Program-made: the position numbers and the translations under genes
In this document: positions 1 to 13,400 of the stretch, piece after piece
Position numbering within the stretch: the first letter of the stretch is position 1
How the letters are laid out: each line of letters starts with the position of its first letter
The notes under the pieces: generated by a model
Database searches by the model: none
Told to the model about the DNA's origin: nothing
Seen by the model: only the letters and a program-made list of their open reading frames with translations
Source: Deroplatys truncata
Taxonomy: Eukaryota; Arthropoda; Insecta; Mantodea; Mantidae
Length of the DNA: 64,000 nt
Assembly: GCA_030765065.1 (NCBI GenBank)
Contig: CM060985.1
Location: 4,836,001-4,900,000, forward strand
Reading direction: 5' to 3'

Positions 1-3000
1 AGCCCATGGTACCGTCCCTGCTTCTAGTTACAACAGAGAGTATGTTGCGTTACAATACAACAGTTACCAGTATGTGAATGATGTCAGACCTCGGTACCGT
101 CCCTGCTTCTAGTAACAAAAGAGAGTATGCTTCGTTACAATACAACAGTTACTACTATGTATATGATGTCAGTCCTTGGTACCGTCCCTGCTTCCAGTTA
201 CAACAGAGAGTATGCTTCGTTACAATACAACAGTTACCAGAATGCGGATGATGTCAGACCTTGGTACCGTCCCTGCTTCTAGTTACAACAGAGAGTATGC
301 TTCGTTACAATACAACAGTTAGCAGTATGTGGGTGATGTCAGACCTTGGTACCCTCCCTGCTTCTAGTTACATCAGAGAGTATGCTTCGTTACAATATAA
401 CAGTTACCAGTATGCGGATGATGTTAAACCTTGGTACTGTCCCTGCATCCAAGTTACAATAGAGAGAACGCAGTGTGACATTACAACAGTTACAAGTATG
501 TAAATGATGTGAGACTTTGTTACTGTCGCATCCAAGTTACAATAGATAGCACGCAGTGTGACATTACAACAGTTACAAGTATGTAAATGATGTGAGACAT
601 TGGTACTGTCCCTGCATCCAAGTTACAATAGATAGCACTCAGTGTGACATTACAACAGTTACAAGTATGTAAATGATGTGAGACATTGGTACAGTCCCTA
701 CTTCCAAGTTACAATAGATAGCAAGCAGTGTGACATTACAACAGTTACAAATATGTAAATGATGTGAGACATTGGTTCTATCCCTGCATCTAAGTTACAA
801 TAGAGAGCACGCAGTGTTACATTACAACAGTTGCAAATATGTAAATGATGTGAGACATTGGTACTGTCCCTGCATCCAAGTTACAATAGAGAGCACGCAT
901 TGTTACATTACAACAGTTGCAAGTATGTAAATGATGTGAGACCTTGGTACTGTCGCTAATTCCAACTTACAATAGAGAGCACGCATTGTTACATTACAAC
1001 AGTTGCAAGTATGTAAATGATGTGAGACCTTGGTACTGTCGCTAAATTCAAGTTACAATAGAGAGCACGCATTGTTACATTACAACAGTTACAAGTATGT
1101 AAATGATGTGAGACCTTGACACTGTCGCTAATTCCAAATTACAATAGAGAGCACGCAGTAAGGCATTACAACAGTTACAAGTATGTAAATGATGTGAGAC
1201 CTTGGTACTGTCCCTGCTTCCAAGTTACAATAGAGAGCACGCAGTGTAACATTACAACAGTTACAAGTATTAAATGATGTGAGACCTTGCTACTGTCCCT
1301 GCTTCCAAGTTACAATAGAGAGCACGCAGTGTGACATTACAACAGTTACAAGTATGTAAATGATGTGAGACATTGGTACTGTCCCTGCATCCAAGTTACA
1401 ATATATAGCACTCAGTGTGGCATTACAACAGTTACAAGTATGTAAATGAGGTGAGACATTGGTACTGTCCCTACTTCCAAGTTACAATAGAGAGCACGCA
1501 GTGTGACATTACAACAGTTACAAGTATGTAAATGATGTGAGACATTGGTACTATCCCTGCTTCCAAGTTACAATAGATACCACGCAGTGTGACAATACAA
1601 CAGTTACAAGTATGTAAATGATATGAGACCTTGGTACTGTCCCTGCTTCCAAGTTACAATAGATAGCACGCAGTGTGACATTACAACAGTTACAAGTATG
1701 TAAATTATATGAGACATTGGTAGTGTCCCTACATCCAAGTTGCAATAGAGAGCTCGCAGTGTGACATAACAACAGTTACAAGTATGTAAATGATGTGAGA
1801 CCTTGGTACTATCCCTGCTTCCAAGTTACAATAGATACCACGCAGTGTGACAATACAACAGTTACAAGTATTTAAATGATGTGAGACCTTGGTACTGTCC
1901 CTGCTTCCAAGTTACAATAGATACTACGCAGTGTGACAATACAACAGTTACAAGTATTTAAATGATGTGAGACCTTGGTACTGTCCCTGCTTCCAAGTTA
2001 CAATAGATACCACGCAGTGTGACAATACAACAGTTACAAGTATTTAAATGATGTGAGACCTTGGTACTATCCCTGCTTCCAAGTTACAATAGATACTACG
2101 CAGTGTGACAATACAACAGTTACAAGTATTTAAATGATGTGAGACCTTGGTACTGTCCCTGCTTCCAAGTTACAATAGATACTACGCAGTGTGACAAAAC
2201 AACAGTTACAAGTATTTAAATGATGTGAGACCTTGGTACTGTCCCTGCTTCCAAGTTACAATAGATACCACGCAGTGTGACATTACAACAGTTGCAAGTA
2301 TGTAAACGATGTGAGACCTTGGTACTATCCCTGCTTCCAAGTTACAATAGATACCACGCAGTGTGACAATACAACAGTTACAAGTATTTTAATGATGTGA
2401 GACCTTGGTACTGTCCCTGCTTCCAAGTTACAATAGAGAGTATGTTGTGTTACAATACACAAGTAACAAGTATGTGTATGACGTGAGACTTTGGATCTGT
2501 CCATGCATCCAAGTTACAATAGATACCACGCAGTGAGACATTACAACAGTTGCAAGTATGTAAATGATGTGAGACCTTGGTACTGTCCCTGCTTCCAAGT
2601 TACAATAGATACCACGCAGTGTGACATTAGAACAGTTGCAAGTATGTAAATGATGTGAGACCTTGGTACTGTCCCTGCATCCAAGTTACAATAGATACCA
2701 CGCAGTGTGACATTACAACAGTTGCAAGTATGTAAATGATGTGAGACCTTCGTACTGTCCCTGCATCCAAGTTACAATAGATACCACGCAGTGTGACATT
2801 ACAACAGTTGCAAGTATGTAAATGATGTGAGACCTTGGTACTGTCCCTGCTTCCAAGTTACAATAGATACCACGCGGTGTGACAATACAACAGTTACAAG
2901 TATGTAAATGATGTGAGACCTTGGTACTGTCCCTGCTTCCAAGTTACAATAGATAGCACGCAGTGTGACATTACAACAGTTACAAGTATGTAAATGATGT

Positions 3001-3344
3001 GAGAACTTGGTACTGTCCCTGCTTCCAAGTTACAATAGATAGCACGCAGTGTGACATTACAACAGTTACAAGTATGTAAATGATGTGAGACCTTGCTACT
3101 ATCCTTGCATCCAAGTTACAATAGATACCACGCAGTGTGACATTACAACAGTTACAAGTATGTAAATTATATGAGACATTGGTACTGTCCCTACATCCAA
3201 GTTGTAATTGAGAGCTCGCAGTGTGACCTTACAACAGTTACAAGTATGTAAATGATGTAGGACCTCGGTACTATCCCTGCTTACAAGTTACAATAGATAC
3301 CACGCAGTGTGACAATACAACAGTTACAAGTATGTAAATGATGT

Positions 3345-5700
3345 GAGACCTTGGTACTGTCCCTGCTTCCAAGTTACAATAGAGCAGGTTGTGTTACACT
3401 ACAACCGTTACAAGAATGTATATGGTGTGAGTCATTATTACTGTCCATGCATTCAAGTTACAATAGAAGACGTTGTGTTACACTACAACGATAACAAGAA
3501 TGTATATGATGTGAGACATTATTACTGTCCATGCATCCAAGTTACATTAGATAGCACGTAGTGTTACACTACAACAGTAACAAGAATGTATATGATGTGA
3601 GACATTATTACTGTCCATGCTTCCAAGTTACAATAGATAGCACGTAGTGTTACACTACAACAGTTACAAGAATGTATATGATGTGAGACATTATTACTCT
3701 CCATGCATCCAAGTTACAATAGAGCACGTTGTGTTACACTACAACAGTTACAAGAAAGTATATGATGTGAGACATTATTACTGTCCCTACTTCCAAATTA
3801 CAATAGAGCACGTTGTGTTACACTACAACAGTTACAAGAATGTATAGGATGTGAGACATTATTACTGTCCATGCATCCAAGTTAGAATAGAGCACGTAGT
3901 GTTACACTACAACAGTTACAAGAATGTATAGGATGTGAGACATTATTACTGTCCATGCATCCAAGTTACAATAGAGCACGTTGTGTTACACTACACCAGT
4001 AACAAGAATGTATATGATGTGAGAAATTATTACTGTCCACGCATCCAAGTTACAATAGAGCACGTAGTGTTACACCACAACAGTTACAAGAATATATAAG
4101 ATGTGAGACATTATTACTGTCCATGCATCCAAGTTACAATAGAGCACGTAGTGTTACACTACAGCAGTTACAAGAATGTATATGATGTGAGACATTATTA
4201 CTGTCCATGCATCCAACATACAATAGAGCACGTTGTGTTACACTACAACAGTAACAAGAATGTATATGATGTGAGACATTATTACTGTCCATGCATCCAA
4301 GTTACAATAGAGCACGTTGTGTTACACTACAACAGTAACAAGTATGTAAATCTTGTGAGACCTTGAGAACTGTCCCTACTTCCAAGTTACAATAGATAGC
4401 ACATAGTGTTACACCACAACAGTTACAAGAATGTATAGGATGTGAGAAATTATTACTGTCCATGCATCCAAGTTACAATAGAGCACGTAGTGTTACACTA
4501 CTATAGTTACAAGAATGTATATATTGTGAGACATTATTACTATCCATGCATCCAAGTTACAAAAGAGCACGTATTGTTACACTACAACAGTTACAAGAAT
4601 GTATAGGATGTGAGACATTATTACTGTCCATGCATCCAAGTTACAATAGAGCACGTAGTGTTACACCACAACAGTAACAAGAATGTATAGGATGTGAGAC
4701 ATTATTACTGTCCATGCATTCAAGTTACAATAGAGCACGTAGTGTTACACTACAACAGTAACAAGAATGTATAGAATGTGAGATATTATTACTGTCCATG
4801 CATCCGAGTTACAATAGAGCACGTTGTGTTACACTACAACAGTACGAAGAATGTATATGATGTGAGACATTATTACTGTCCATGCATTCAAGTTACAATA
4901 GAGCACGTAGTGTTACACTACAACAGTCACAAGAATGTATAGAATGTGAGACATTATTACTGTCCATGCATTCAAGTTACAATAGACCACGTAGTCTTAC
5001 ACTACAGCAGTTAAAAGAATGTATAGTATGTGAGACATTATTACTGTCCATGCATTCAAGTTACAATAGAGCACGTAGTGTTACACTACAACAGTTACAA
5101 GAATGTATAGAATGTGAGACATAATTACTGTCCATGCATCCAAGTTACATTAGATAGCACGTAGTGTTACACTACAACAGTTACAACAATGTATACGATG
5201 TGAGACATTATTACTGTCCATGCATCCAAGTTACATTAGATAGCACGTAGTGTTACACTACAACAGTTACAAGAATGTATAGAATGTGAGACATTATTAC
5301 TGTCCATGCATCCGAGTTTCAATAGAGCACGTAGTGTTACACTACAACAGTTACAAGAATGTATATGATGTGAGACATTATTACTGTCCATGCATCCAAG
5401 TTACATTAGAGAGCACGTAATGTTACACTACAACAGTTACAAGAATGTATAGAATGTGAGACATTATTAATGTCCATGCATCCGAGTTACAATAGAGCAC
5501 GTAGTGTTACACTACAACAGTTACAAGAATATATAGAATGTGAGACATAATTACTGTCTATGAATTCAAGTTACAATAGGGCACGTAGTGTTACACTACA
5601 ACAGTTACAAGAATGTATATGATGTGAGACATTATTACTGTCCATGCATCCGAGTTGCAATAGAGCACGTTGTGTTACACTACAACAGTAACAAATATGT
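3345..5700. repeat. Satellite 1 subfamily block specific to super-unit 1
   Basis: About 27 consecutive monomers marked by gagacattattactgtcc, atgcatccaagttac and gagcacgtagtgttacac. In super-unit 2 the corresponding place holds only about one or two such monomers (around 13866-14005), so this block was expanded in one unit or deleted in the other. No coding potential is indicated. Confidence 0.75.
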
Positions 5701-6543
5701 ATATGATGTGAGACCTTGGTGCTGTCCTGCTTCCAAGTTACAATAGATAACGTAGTGTTACATTACAACAGTAACAAATATGTAAATGATGTGAGACCTT
5801 GGTACTGTCCTGCTTCCAAGTTACAATAGAGCACGTAATGTTACATTACAACAGTAACAAATATGTAAATGATGTGAGACCTTGGTACTGTCCTGCTTCC
5901 AAGATACAATAGAGCACGTAGTGTTACATTACAACAGTAACAAATATGTAAATGATGTGACACCTTGGTACTGTCCCTGCTTCCAAGTTACAATAGAGAT
6001 TACGCATTGTTACATTACAACAGTAACAAATATGTAAATGATGTGAGACCTAGGTACTGTCCCTGCATCCAAGTTACAATAGAGAGTATGTTGTGTTACA
6101 TTACCACAGTAACAAATATGTAAATGATGTGAGACCTAGGAACTGTCCCTGCATCCAAGTTACAATAGAGAGCACGTAGTGTTACATTACAACAGTAACA
6201 AATATGTAAATGATGTGAGACCTAGGTACTGTCCCGCTTCCAAGTTACAATAGATATTACGAAGTGTTACATTACAACAGTAACAAATATGTAAATGATG
6301 TGAGACCTTGGTACTGTCCTGCTTCCAAGTTACAATAGAGATTACGCAGTGTTACATTACAACAGTAACAAATATGTAAATGATGTGAGACCTAGGTACT
6401 GTCCCTGCTTCCAAGTTACAATAGAGAGTATGTTGTGTTACATTACAACAATAACAAGTATATATATGATCTGAGACTTTGGAACTGTCCATGCTTCCAA
6501 GTTACATTAGAGAGTATGTTGTGTTACAATACAACAGTAACAC

Positions 6544-6544
<1 letters not shown>

Positions 6545-6587
<43 letters not shown>
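6545..6587. repeat. (TA)n microsatellite inside satellite 1 monomer
   Basis: Uninterrupted TA dinucleotide run of about 43 bp following cagtaacacg and preceding gatgtgggac, at the place where neighbouring monomers carry only three to five TA units. It is the only long TA tract in super-unit 1. Confidence 0.95.
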
Positions 6588-6591
<4 letters not shown>

Positions 6592-9500
6592 TGGGACTTT
6601 GGTACTGTCCCTGCTTCCAAGTTACAATAGAGAGTATGTTGTGTTACCATACAACAGTAACACGTATATATATGATGTGAGACTTTGGAACTGTCCCTGC
6701 TTCCAAGTTACTATAGAGTGTATGTTCTGTTGTAATACAACAGTAACACGTATATATATATGATGTGAGACTTTGGTACTGTCCCTGCTTCCAAGTTACT
6801 ATAAAGAGTATGTTCTGTTACAATACAACAGTAACAAGTATGTATATGATGTGAGACTTTGGAACTGTCCCTGCTTCCAAGTTACAATAGAGAGTATGTT
6901 GTGTTACAATACAACAGTAACAAGTATATATATGATTTGAGACCTTGGTAGTGTCCCTGCTTCCAAGTTACAATAGAGAGCACGTTGTATTACAATACAA
7001 CATTTACAAGAATGTATATGATGTGAAACCTTGGTACTGTTCCTGCCTCCAAGTTGCAATAGAGAGCACGTTGTGTTACACTAAAACAGTTACAAGAATG
7101 TATAGAATGTGAGACCTTGAGAATGGTCCCTGCTTCCAAGTTACAATAGAGAGCTCGTTGTGTTACACTATAACAGTTACAAGAATGTATATGATGTGAG
7201 ACCTTGAGAACTGTTCCTTCTTCCAAGTTACAATAGAGAGCTCGTTGAGTTACAGTACAACAGTTACAAGAATGTATATGATGTGAACCGTGAGAACTGT
7301 CCCTGCTTCCAAGTTACAATAGAGAGCTCGTTGTGTTACAATACAACAGTTACAAGAATGTATGTGATGTGAGACCTTGGAACTGTCCCTGCTTCCAAGT
7401 TACAATAGAGAGTATGTTGTATTACAATACAACAATTACAAGAATGTTAATGCTGTGAGACCTTGGTTTTGATACTGCTTCCAAGTTAGAATAGAGAGCA
7501 CGTTGTGTTACACTACAACAGTTACAAGAATGTATATGAAATGAGACCTTGCTACTATCCCTGCTTCCAAGTTACAATACAGAGCTCGTTGTGTTACAAT
7601 ACAACAGTTACATGAATGTATATGATGTGAGACCTTGGTACTATCCCTGCTTCCAAGTTACAATAGAGAGCTCGTTGTGTTACAATACAACAGTTACAAG
7701 AATATATATGATGTGAGACCTTGGTTCTGTCCCTGTTTCCAAGTTACAATAGAGTATGTTGTGTTACAATACAACAGTTATCAGTATTTTAATGATGTCA
7801 GACCTTGGTACTGTCCCCTCTTCTAGTTCCAACACAGAGTATGTTGCGTTACAATACAACAGTTATCAGTATGTGAATGATGTCAGACCTTGGTAGTGTC
7901 CCTTCTTCTAATTCGAACAGAGAGTATGTTGCGTTACAATACAACAGTTATCAGTATGTGAATGATGTCAGAACTTGGTACTGTCACATCTTCTAGTTCC
8001 AACAGAGAGAATGTTGCGTTACAATACAACAGTTATCAGTATGTGAATGATGTCAGACCTTGGTACTGTCCCTTCTTCTAGATACAACAGAGCGTAAGCT
8101 TCGTTACAATGTAAAAGTTACCAATATGTGTATATCGACCTTGGTACTGTCCCTGCTTCTTGTTACAACAGAGAGTATGTTGTGTTAGAATACAACAGTT
8201 ACCAGTATCTGTATATCAGACCTTGGTACTGTCCCTTCTTCTAGTTACAACACAGAGTAAGTTTCGTTACAATACAACAGTTACCAGTATGTGTATATCA
8301 GACCTCGGTACTGTCCCTTTTTCTAGTTACAACAGTGGGTACGTTTCTTTACAAAACAACAGTTTCCAGTATGTGTATATCAGACTTCGGTACTGTCCCT
8401 TCTTCTAGTTACAACAGAGCGTAAGTTGTGTTACAATACAACAGTCACCAGCATGTGAATGATCTCAGAACCTGGTACTGTCGCTGCTTCTAGTTGCAAC
8501 AGAGACTATGTTTTGTTACAATACAACAGTTACTAGTATGTGAATGTTCTCAGACCCTGGTCATGTCGCTGCTTCTAGTTACATCAGAGGGTATGTTTTG
8601 TTACAATACAACAATTAACAGTATGTGTATGATGTCAGACCTTGGTACTGTCGCTGCTTCTAGTTACAACAGAGATTATGTTGCGTTACAATACAACAGT
8701 TATCAGTATGTGAATGATGTCAGACGTTGGTACTGTCTCTTCTTCTACTTACAACAGAAATATGTTGCGTTACAATACAACAGTTATCAGTATGTGTATA
8801 TCAGACCTTGGTACTGTCCCTGATTTTAGTTACAACAGTGAGTATGTTGTGCTACAATACAACAGTTACCAGTATGTGAACGATGTCAGACCTTGTTACT
8901 GTCCCTTCTTCTAGTTACAACAGAGATTATGTTGCGTTACAATACAACAGTTATCAGTATGTGCATGATGTCAGACCTTAGTACTGTCCCTTCTTCTAGT
9001 TCCATTAGAGAGTATGTTGCGTTACAATACAACAGTTATCAGTATGTGAATGATGTCAGACCTTGGTACTGTCCCTTCTTCTAGTTACAACAGAGAGTAT
9101 GTTGTGTTACAATACAACAGTTATCAGTATGTGAATGATGTCAGACCTTGGTACTGTCCCCACTTCTAGTTCCAACAGAGAGTATGTTGCGTTACAATAC
9201 AACAGTTATCAGTATGTGAATGATGTCAGACCTTGGTAGTGTCCCTTCTTCTTATTCCAACATTGAGTATGTTGCGTTACAATACAACAGTTATCAGTAT
9301 GTGAATGATGTCAGACCTTGGTACTGTCACTTCTTCTAGTTCCAACAGAGAGTATGTTGCGTTACAATATAACAGTTATCAGTATGTGAATGATGTCAGA
9401 CCTTGGAACTGTCCCTTCTAGTTCCAACAGAGTATGTTGTGTTACAATACAACAGTTATCAGTATGTGAATGATGTCAGACCTTGGTACTGTCCCCTCTT

Positions 9501-10403
9501 CTAGTTCCAACAGAGAGTATGTTGCGTTACAATACAACAGTTATCAGTATGTGAATGATGTCAGACCTTGGTAGTGTCCCTTCTTCTAATTCCAACAGAG
9601 AGTAGGTTGCGTTACAATACAACAGTTATCAGTATGTGAATGATGTCAGACCTTGGTACTGTCACTTCTTCTAGTTCCAACAGAGAGTATGTTGCGTTAC
9701 AATACAACAGTTATCAGTATGTGAATGATGTCAGACCTTGGTACTGTCCCTTCTTCTAGTTCCAACAGAGAGTATGTTGCGTTACAATACAACAGTTATC
9801 AGTATGTGAATGATGTCAGACCTTGGTACTTACCCTTCTCTAGTTCCAACAGAGAGTATGTTGTGTTACAATACAACAGATATCAGTATGTGTATATCAG
9901 ACCTTAGTACTGTCCCTGCTTCTAGTTACAGCAGAGAGTATGTCGTGTTATAATACAACGGTAACCAGTATGTGTATGATGTGAGACCTTGGTACTGACC
10001 CTGCTACAAGTTACAACAGTGAGTATGTTGTGTTACAATACAACGGTAACCAGTATGTGTATGATGTGAGACCTTGGTACTGACCCTGCTACTAGTTACA
10101 ACAGTGAGTATGTTGCGTTACAATACAACAGTTACCATTATGTGTAATAAGTCAGACCTTGGTGCTGTCCCTGCTTCCAGTTACAAGAGAGTATGTTGCG
10201 TTACAATACAACACATACCAGTATGTGTATATCAGACCTTGGTACTGTCCTTGCTTCCAGTTACCACAGCGAGTACGTTGTATTACAATAGAACAGCAAC
10301 AAGTATGTGTACATCAGACCTTGGTACTGTCCGTGCTCCTAGTTACAACAGAGAGTATGTTGCGAAAAATGCAACAGTTACCAGTATGTGTGTAATGTCA
10401 GAC

Positions 10404-13400
10404 CATGGTACCGTCCCTGCTTCTAGTTACAACAGAGAGTATGTTGCGTTACAATACAACGGTTACCAGTATGTGAATGATGTCAGACCTCGGTACCGTC
10501 CCTGCTTCTAGTCACAACAGAGAGTATGCTTCGTTACAATACAATAGTTACTACTATGTATATGATGTCAGTCCTTGGTACCGTCCCTGCTTCCAGTTAC
10601 AACATGCTTCGTTACAATACAACAGTTACCAGTATGCGGATGATGTCAGACCTTGGTACCGTCCCTGCTTCTAGTTACAACAGAGAGTATGCTTCGTTAC
10701 AATACAACAGTTAGCAGTATGTGGGTGATGTCAGACCTTGGTACCGTCCCTGCTTCTAGTTACATCAGAGAGTATGCTTCGTTACAATATAACAGTTACC
10801 AGTATGCGGATGATGTCAAACCTTGGTACTGTCCCTGCATCCAAGTTACAATAGAGAGCACGCAGTGTGATATTACAACAGTTAGAAGTATGTAAATGAT
10901 GTGAGACCTTGTTACTGTCCCTGCATCCAAGTTTCAATAGATAGCACGCAGTGTGACATTACAAGAGTTACAAGTATGTAAATGATGTGAGACATTGGTA
11001 CTGTCTCTGCATCCAAGTTACAATAGGGAGCAAGCAGTGTGACATTACAACAGTTACAAGTATGTAAATGATGTGAGACATTGGTACAGTCCCAACTTCC
11101 AAGTTAAAATAGAGAGCAAGCAGTGTGACATTACAACAGTTACAAATATGTAAATGATGTGAGACATTGGTACTATCCCTGCATCTAAGTTACAATAGAG
11201 AGCACGCATTGTTACATTACAACAGTTGCAAGTATGTAAATGATGTGAGACATTGGTACTGTCCCTGCATCCAAGTTACAATAGAGAGCACGCATTGTGA
11301 CATTACAACAGTTGCAAGTATGTAAATGATGTGAGAGCTTGGTACTGTCGCTAAGTCCAAGTTACAATAGAGAGCACGCATTGTTACATTACAACAGTTG
11401 CAATTATGTAAATGATGTCAGACCTTGGTACTGTCACTAATTCCAAGTTACAATAGAGAGCACGCAGTGTGGCATTACAACAGTTACAAGTATGTAAATG
11501 ATGTGAGAACTTGGTACTGTCCCTGCTTCCAAGTTACAATAGAGAGCACGCAGTGTGACATTACAACAGTTACAAGTATTAAATGATGTGAGACCTTGCT
11601 ACTGTCCCTGCTTCCAAGTTACAATAGAGAGCACGCAGTGTGACATTACAATAGTTACAAGTATGAAAATGATGTGAGACATTGGTACTGTCCCTGCATC
11701 CAAGTTACAATAGATAGCACTCAGTGTGGCATTACAACAGTTACAAGTATGTAAATGAAGTGAGACATTGGTACTGTCCCTACTTCCAAGTTACAATAGA
11801 GAGCACGCAGTGTGACATTACAACAGTTACAAGTATGTAAATGATGTGAGACATTGGTACTATCCCTTCTTCCAAGTTACAAGAGATACCACGCATTGTG
11901 ATAATATAACAGTTACAAGTATGTAAATGATATGAGACCTTGGTACTGTCCCTGCTTCCAAGTTACAATAGATAGCACGCAGTGTGACATTACAACAGTT
12001 ACAAGTATGTAAATGATGTGAGACCTTGGTACTGTCCCTGCTTCCAAGTTACAATAGATAGCACGCAGTGTGACATTACAACAGTTACAAGTATGTAAAT
12101 GATGTGAGGACTTGGTACTATCCTTGCATCCAAGTTACAATAGATACCACGCAGTGTGACATTACAACAGTTACAAGTATGTAAATTATATGAGACATTG
12201 GTACTGTCCCTACATCCATGTTGCAATTGAGAGCTCGCAGTGTGACATTACAACAGTTACAAGTATGTAAATGATGTGAGACCTCGGTACTATCCCTGCT
12301 TCCAAGTTACAATAGATACCACGCAGTGTGACAATACAACAGTTACAAGTATGTAAATGATGTGAGCCCTTGGTACTGTCCCTGCTTCCAAGTTACAATA
12401 GAGAGTATGTTGTGTTACAATACAACAGTAACAAGTATATATATGATGTCAGACCTTCGTACTGTCCCTGCTTCCAAGTTACAATAGAGAGTATGTTGTG
12501 TTACAATACAACAGTAACAAGTATATATATGTGAGACTATGGTACTATCTCTGCTTCCAGGTTACAGTAGAGAGCACGCAGTGTGGCATTACAACAGTTA
12601 CAAGTATTAAATGATGTGAGACCTTGCTACTGTCCCTGCTTTCAAGTTACAATAGAGAGCACGCAGTGTGACATTACAACAGTTACAAGTATGTAAATGA
12701 CGTGAGACATTGGTACTGTCCCTGCATCCAAGTTTCAATAGATAGCACTCAGTGTGGCATTACAACAGTTACAAGTATGTAAATGAAGTGAGACATTGGT
12801 ACTGTCCCTACTTCCAAGTTACAATAGAGAGCACGCAGTGTGACATTACAACAGTTACAAGTATGTAAATGATGTGAGACATTGGTACTATCCTTGCTTC
12901 CAAGTTACAATAGATAGCACGCAGTTTGACATTACAACAGTTATAAGTATGTAAATGATGTGAGACCTTGGTACTATCCTTGCATCCAAGTTACAATAGA
13001 TACCACGCAGTGTGACATTAAAACAGTTACAAGTATGTAAATTATTAGAGACATTGGTACTGTCCCTACATCCACGTTGCAATAGAGAGCTCGGAGTGTG
13101 ACATTACAACAGTTACAAGTATGTAAGTGATGTGAGATCTTCGTACTGTCCCTGCTTCCAAGTTACAATAGAGAGTATGTTGTGTTACAATACAACAGTA
13201 ACAAGTATATATATGTGAGACTATGGTACTGTCTCTGCTTCCAGGTTACAGTAGAGAGTATGTTGTGTTACAATACAACAGAAACAAGTATATATATATA
13301 TATATGATTTGAGACCTTGGTACTGTCCCTGCTTCCAAGTTAGAATACAGAGTATGTTGTGTTACAATACAACAGTAACAAGTATATATACATATGATGT

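Larger units (their letters stand above)
1..10403. repeat. Satellite 1 super-unit 1 (~10.4 kb)
   Basis: First of three large units that run through monomer subfamilies in the same order. They begin with the gaccatggtaccgtcc type monomers (position 5, equivalent to 10404 and 19498), then monomers with agcacgcagtgtgacatt, a block with gagacattattactgtcc, monomers with aaatatgtaaatgatgtg, (TA)n-bearing monomers, monomers with agagctcgttgtgtt, the ttctagttccaacagag block, and a stretch with gtgtatatcagacc. The unit is about 1.3 kb longer than unit 2, mainly because of the expanded block at about 3345-5700. Blocks were assigned by eye, so internal borders are approximate. Confidence 0.8.
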
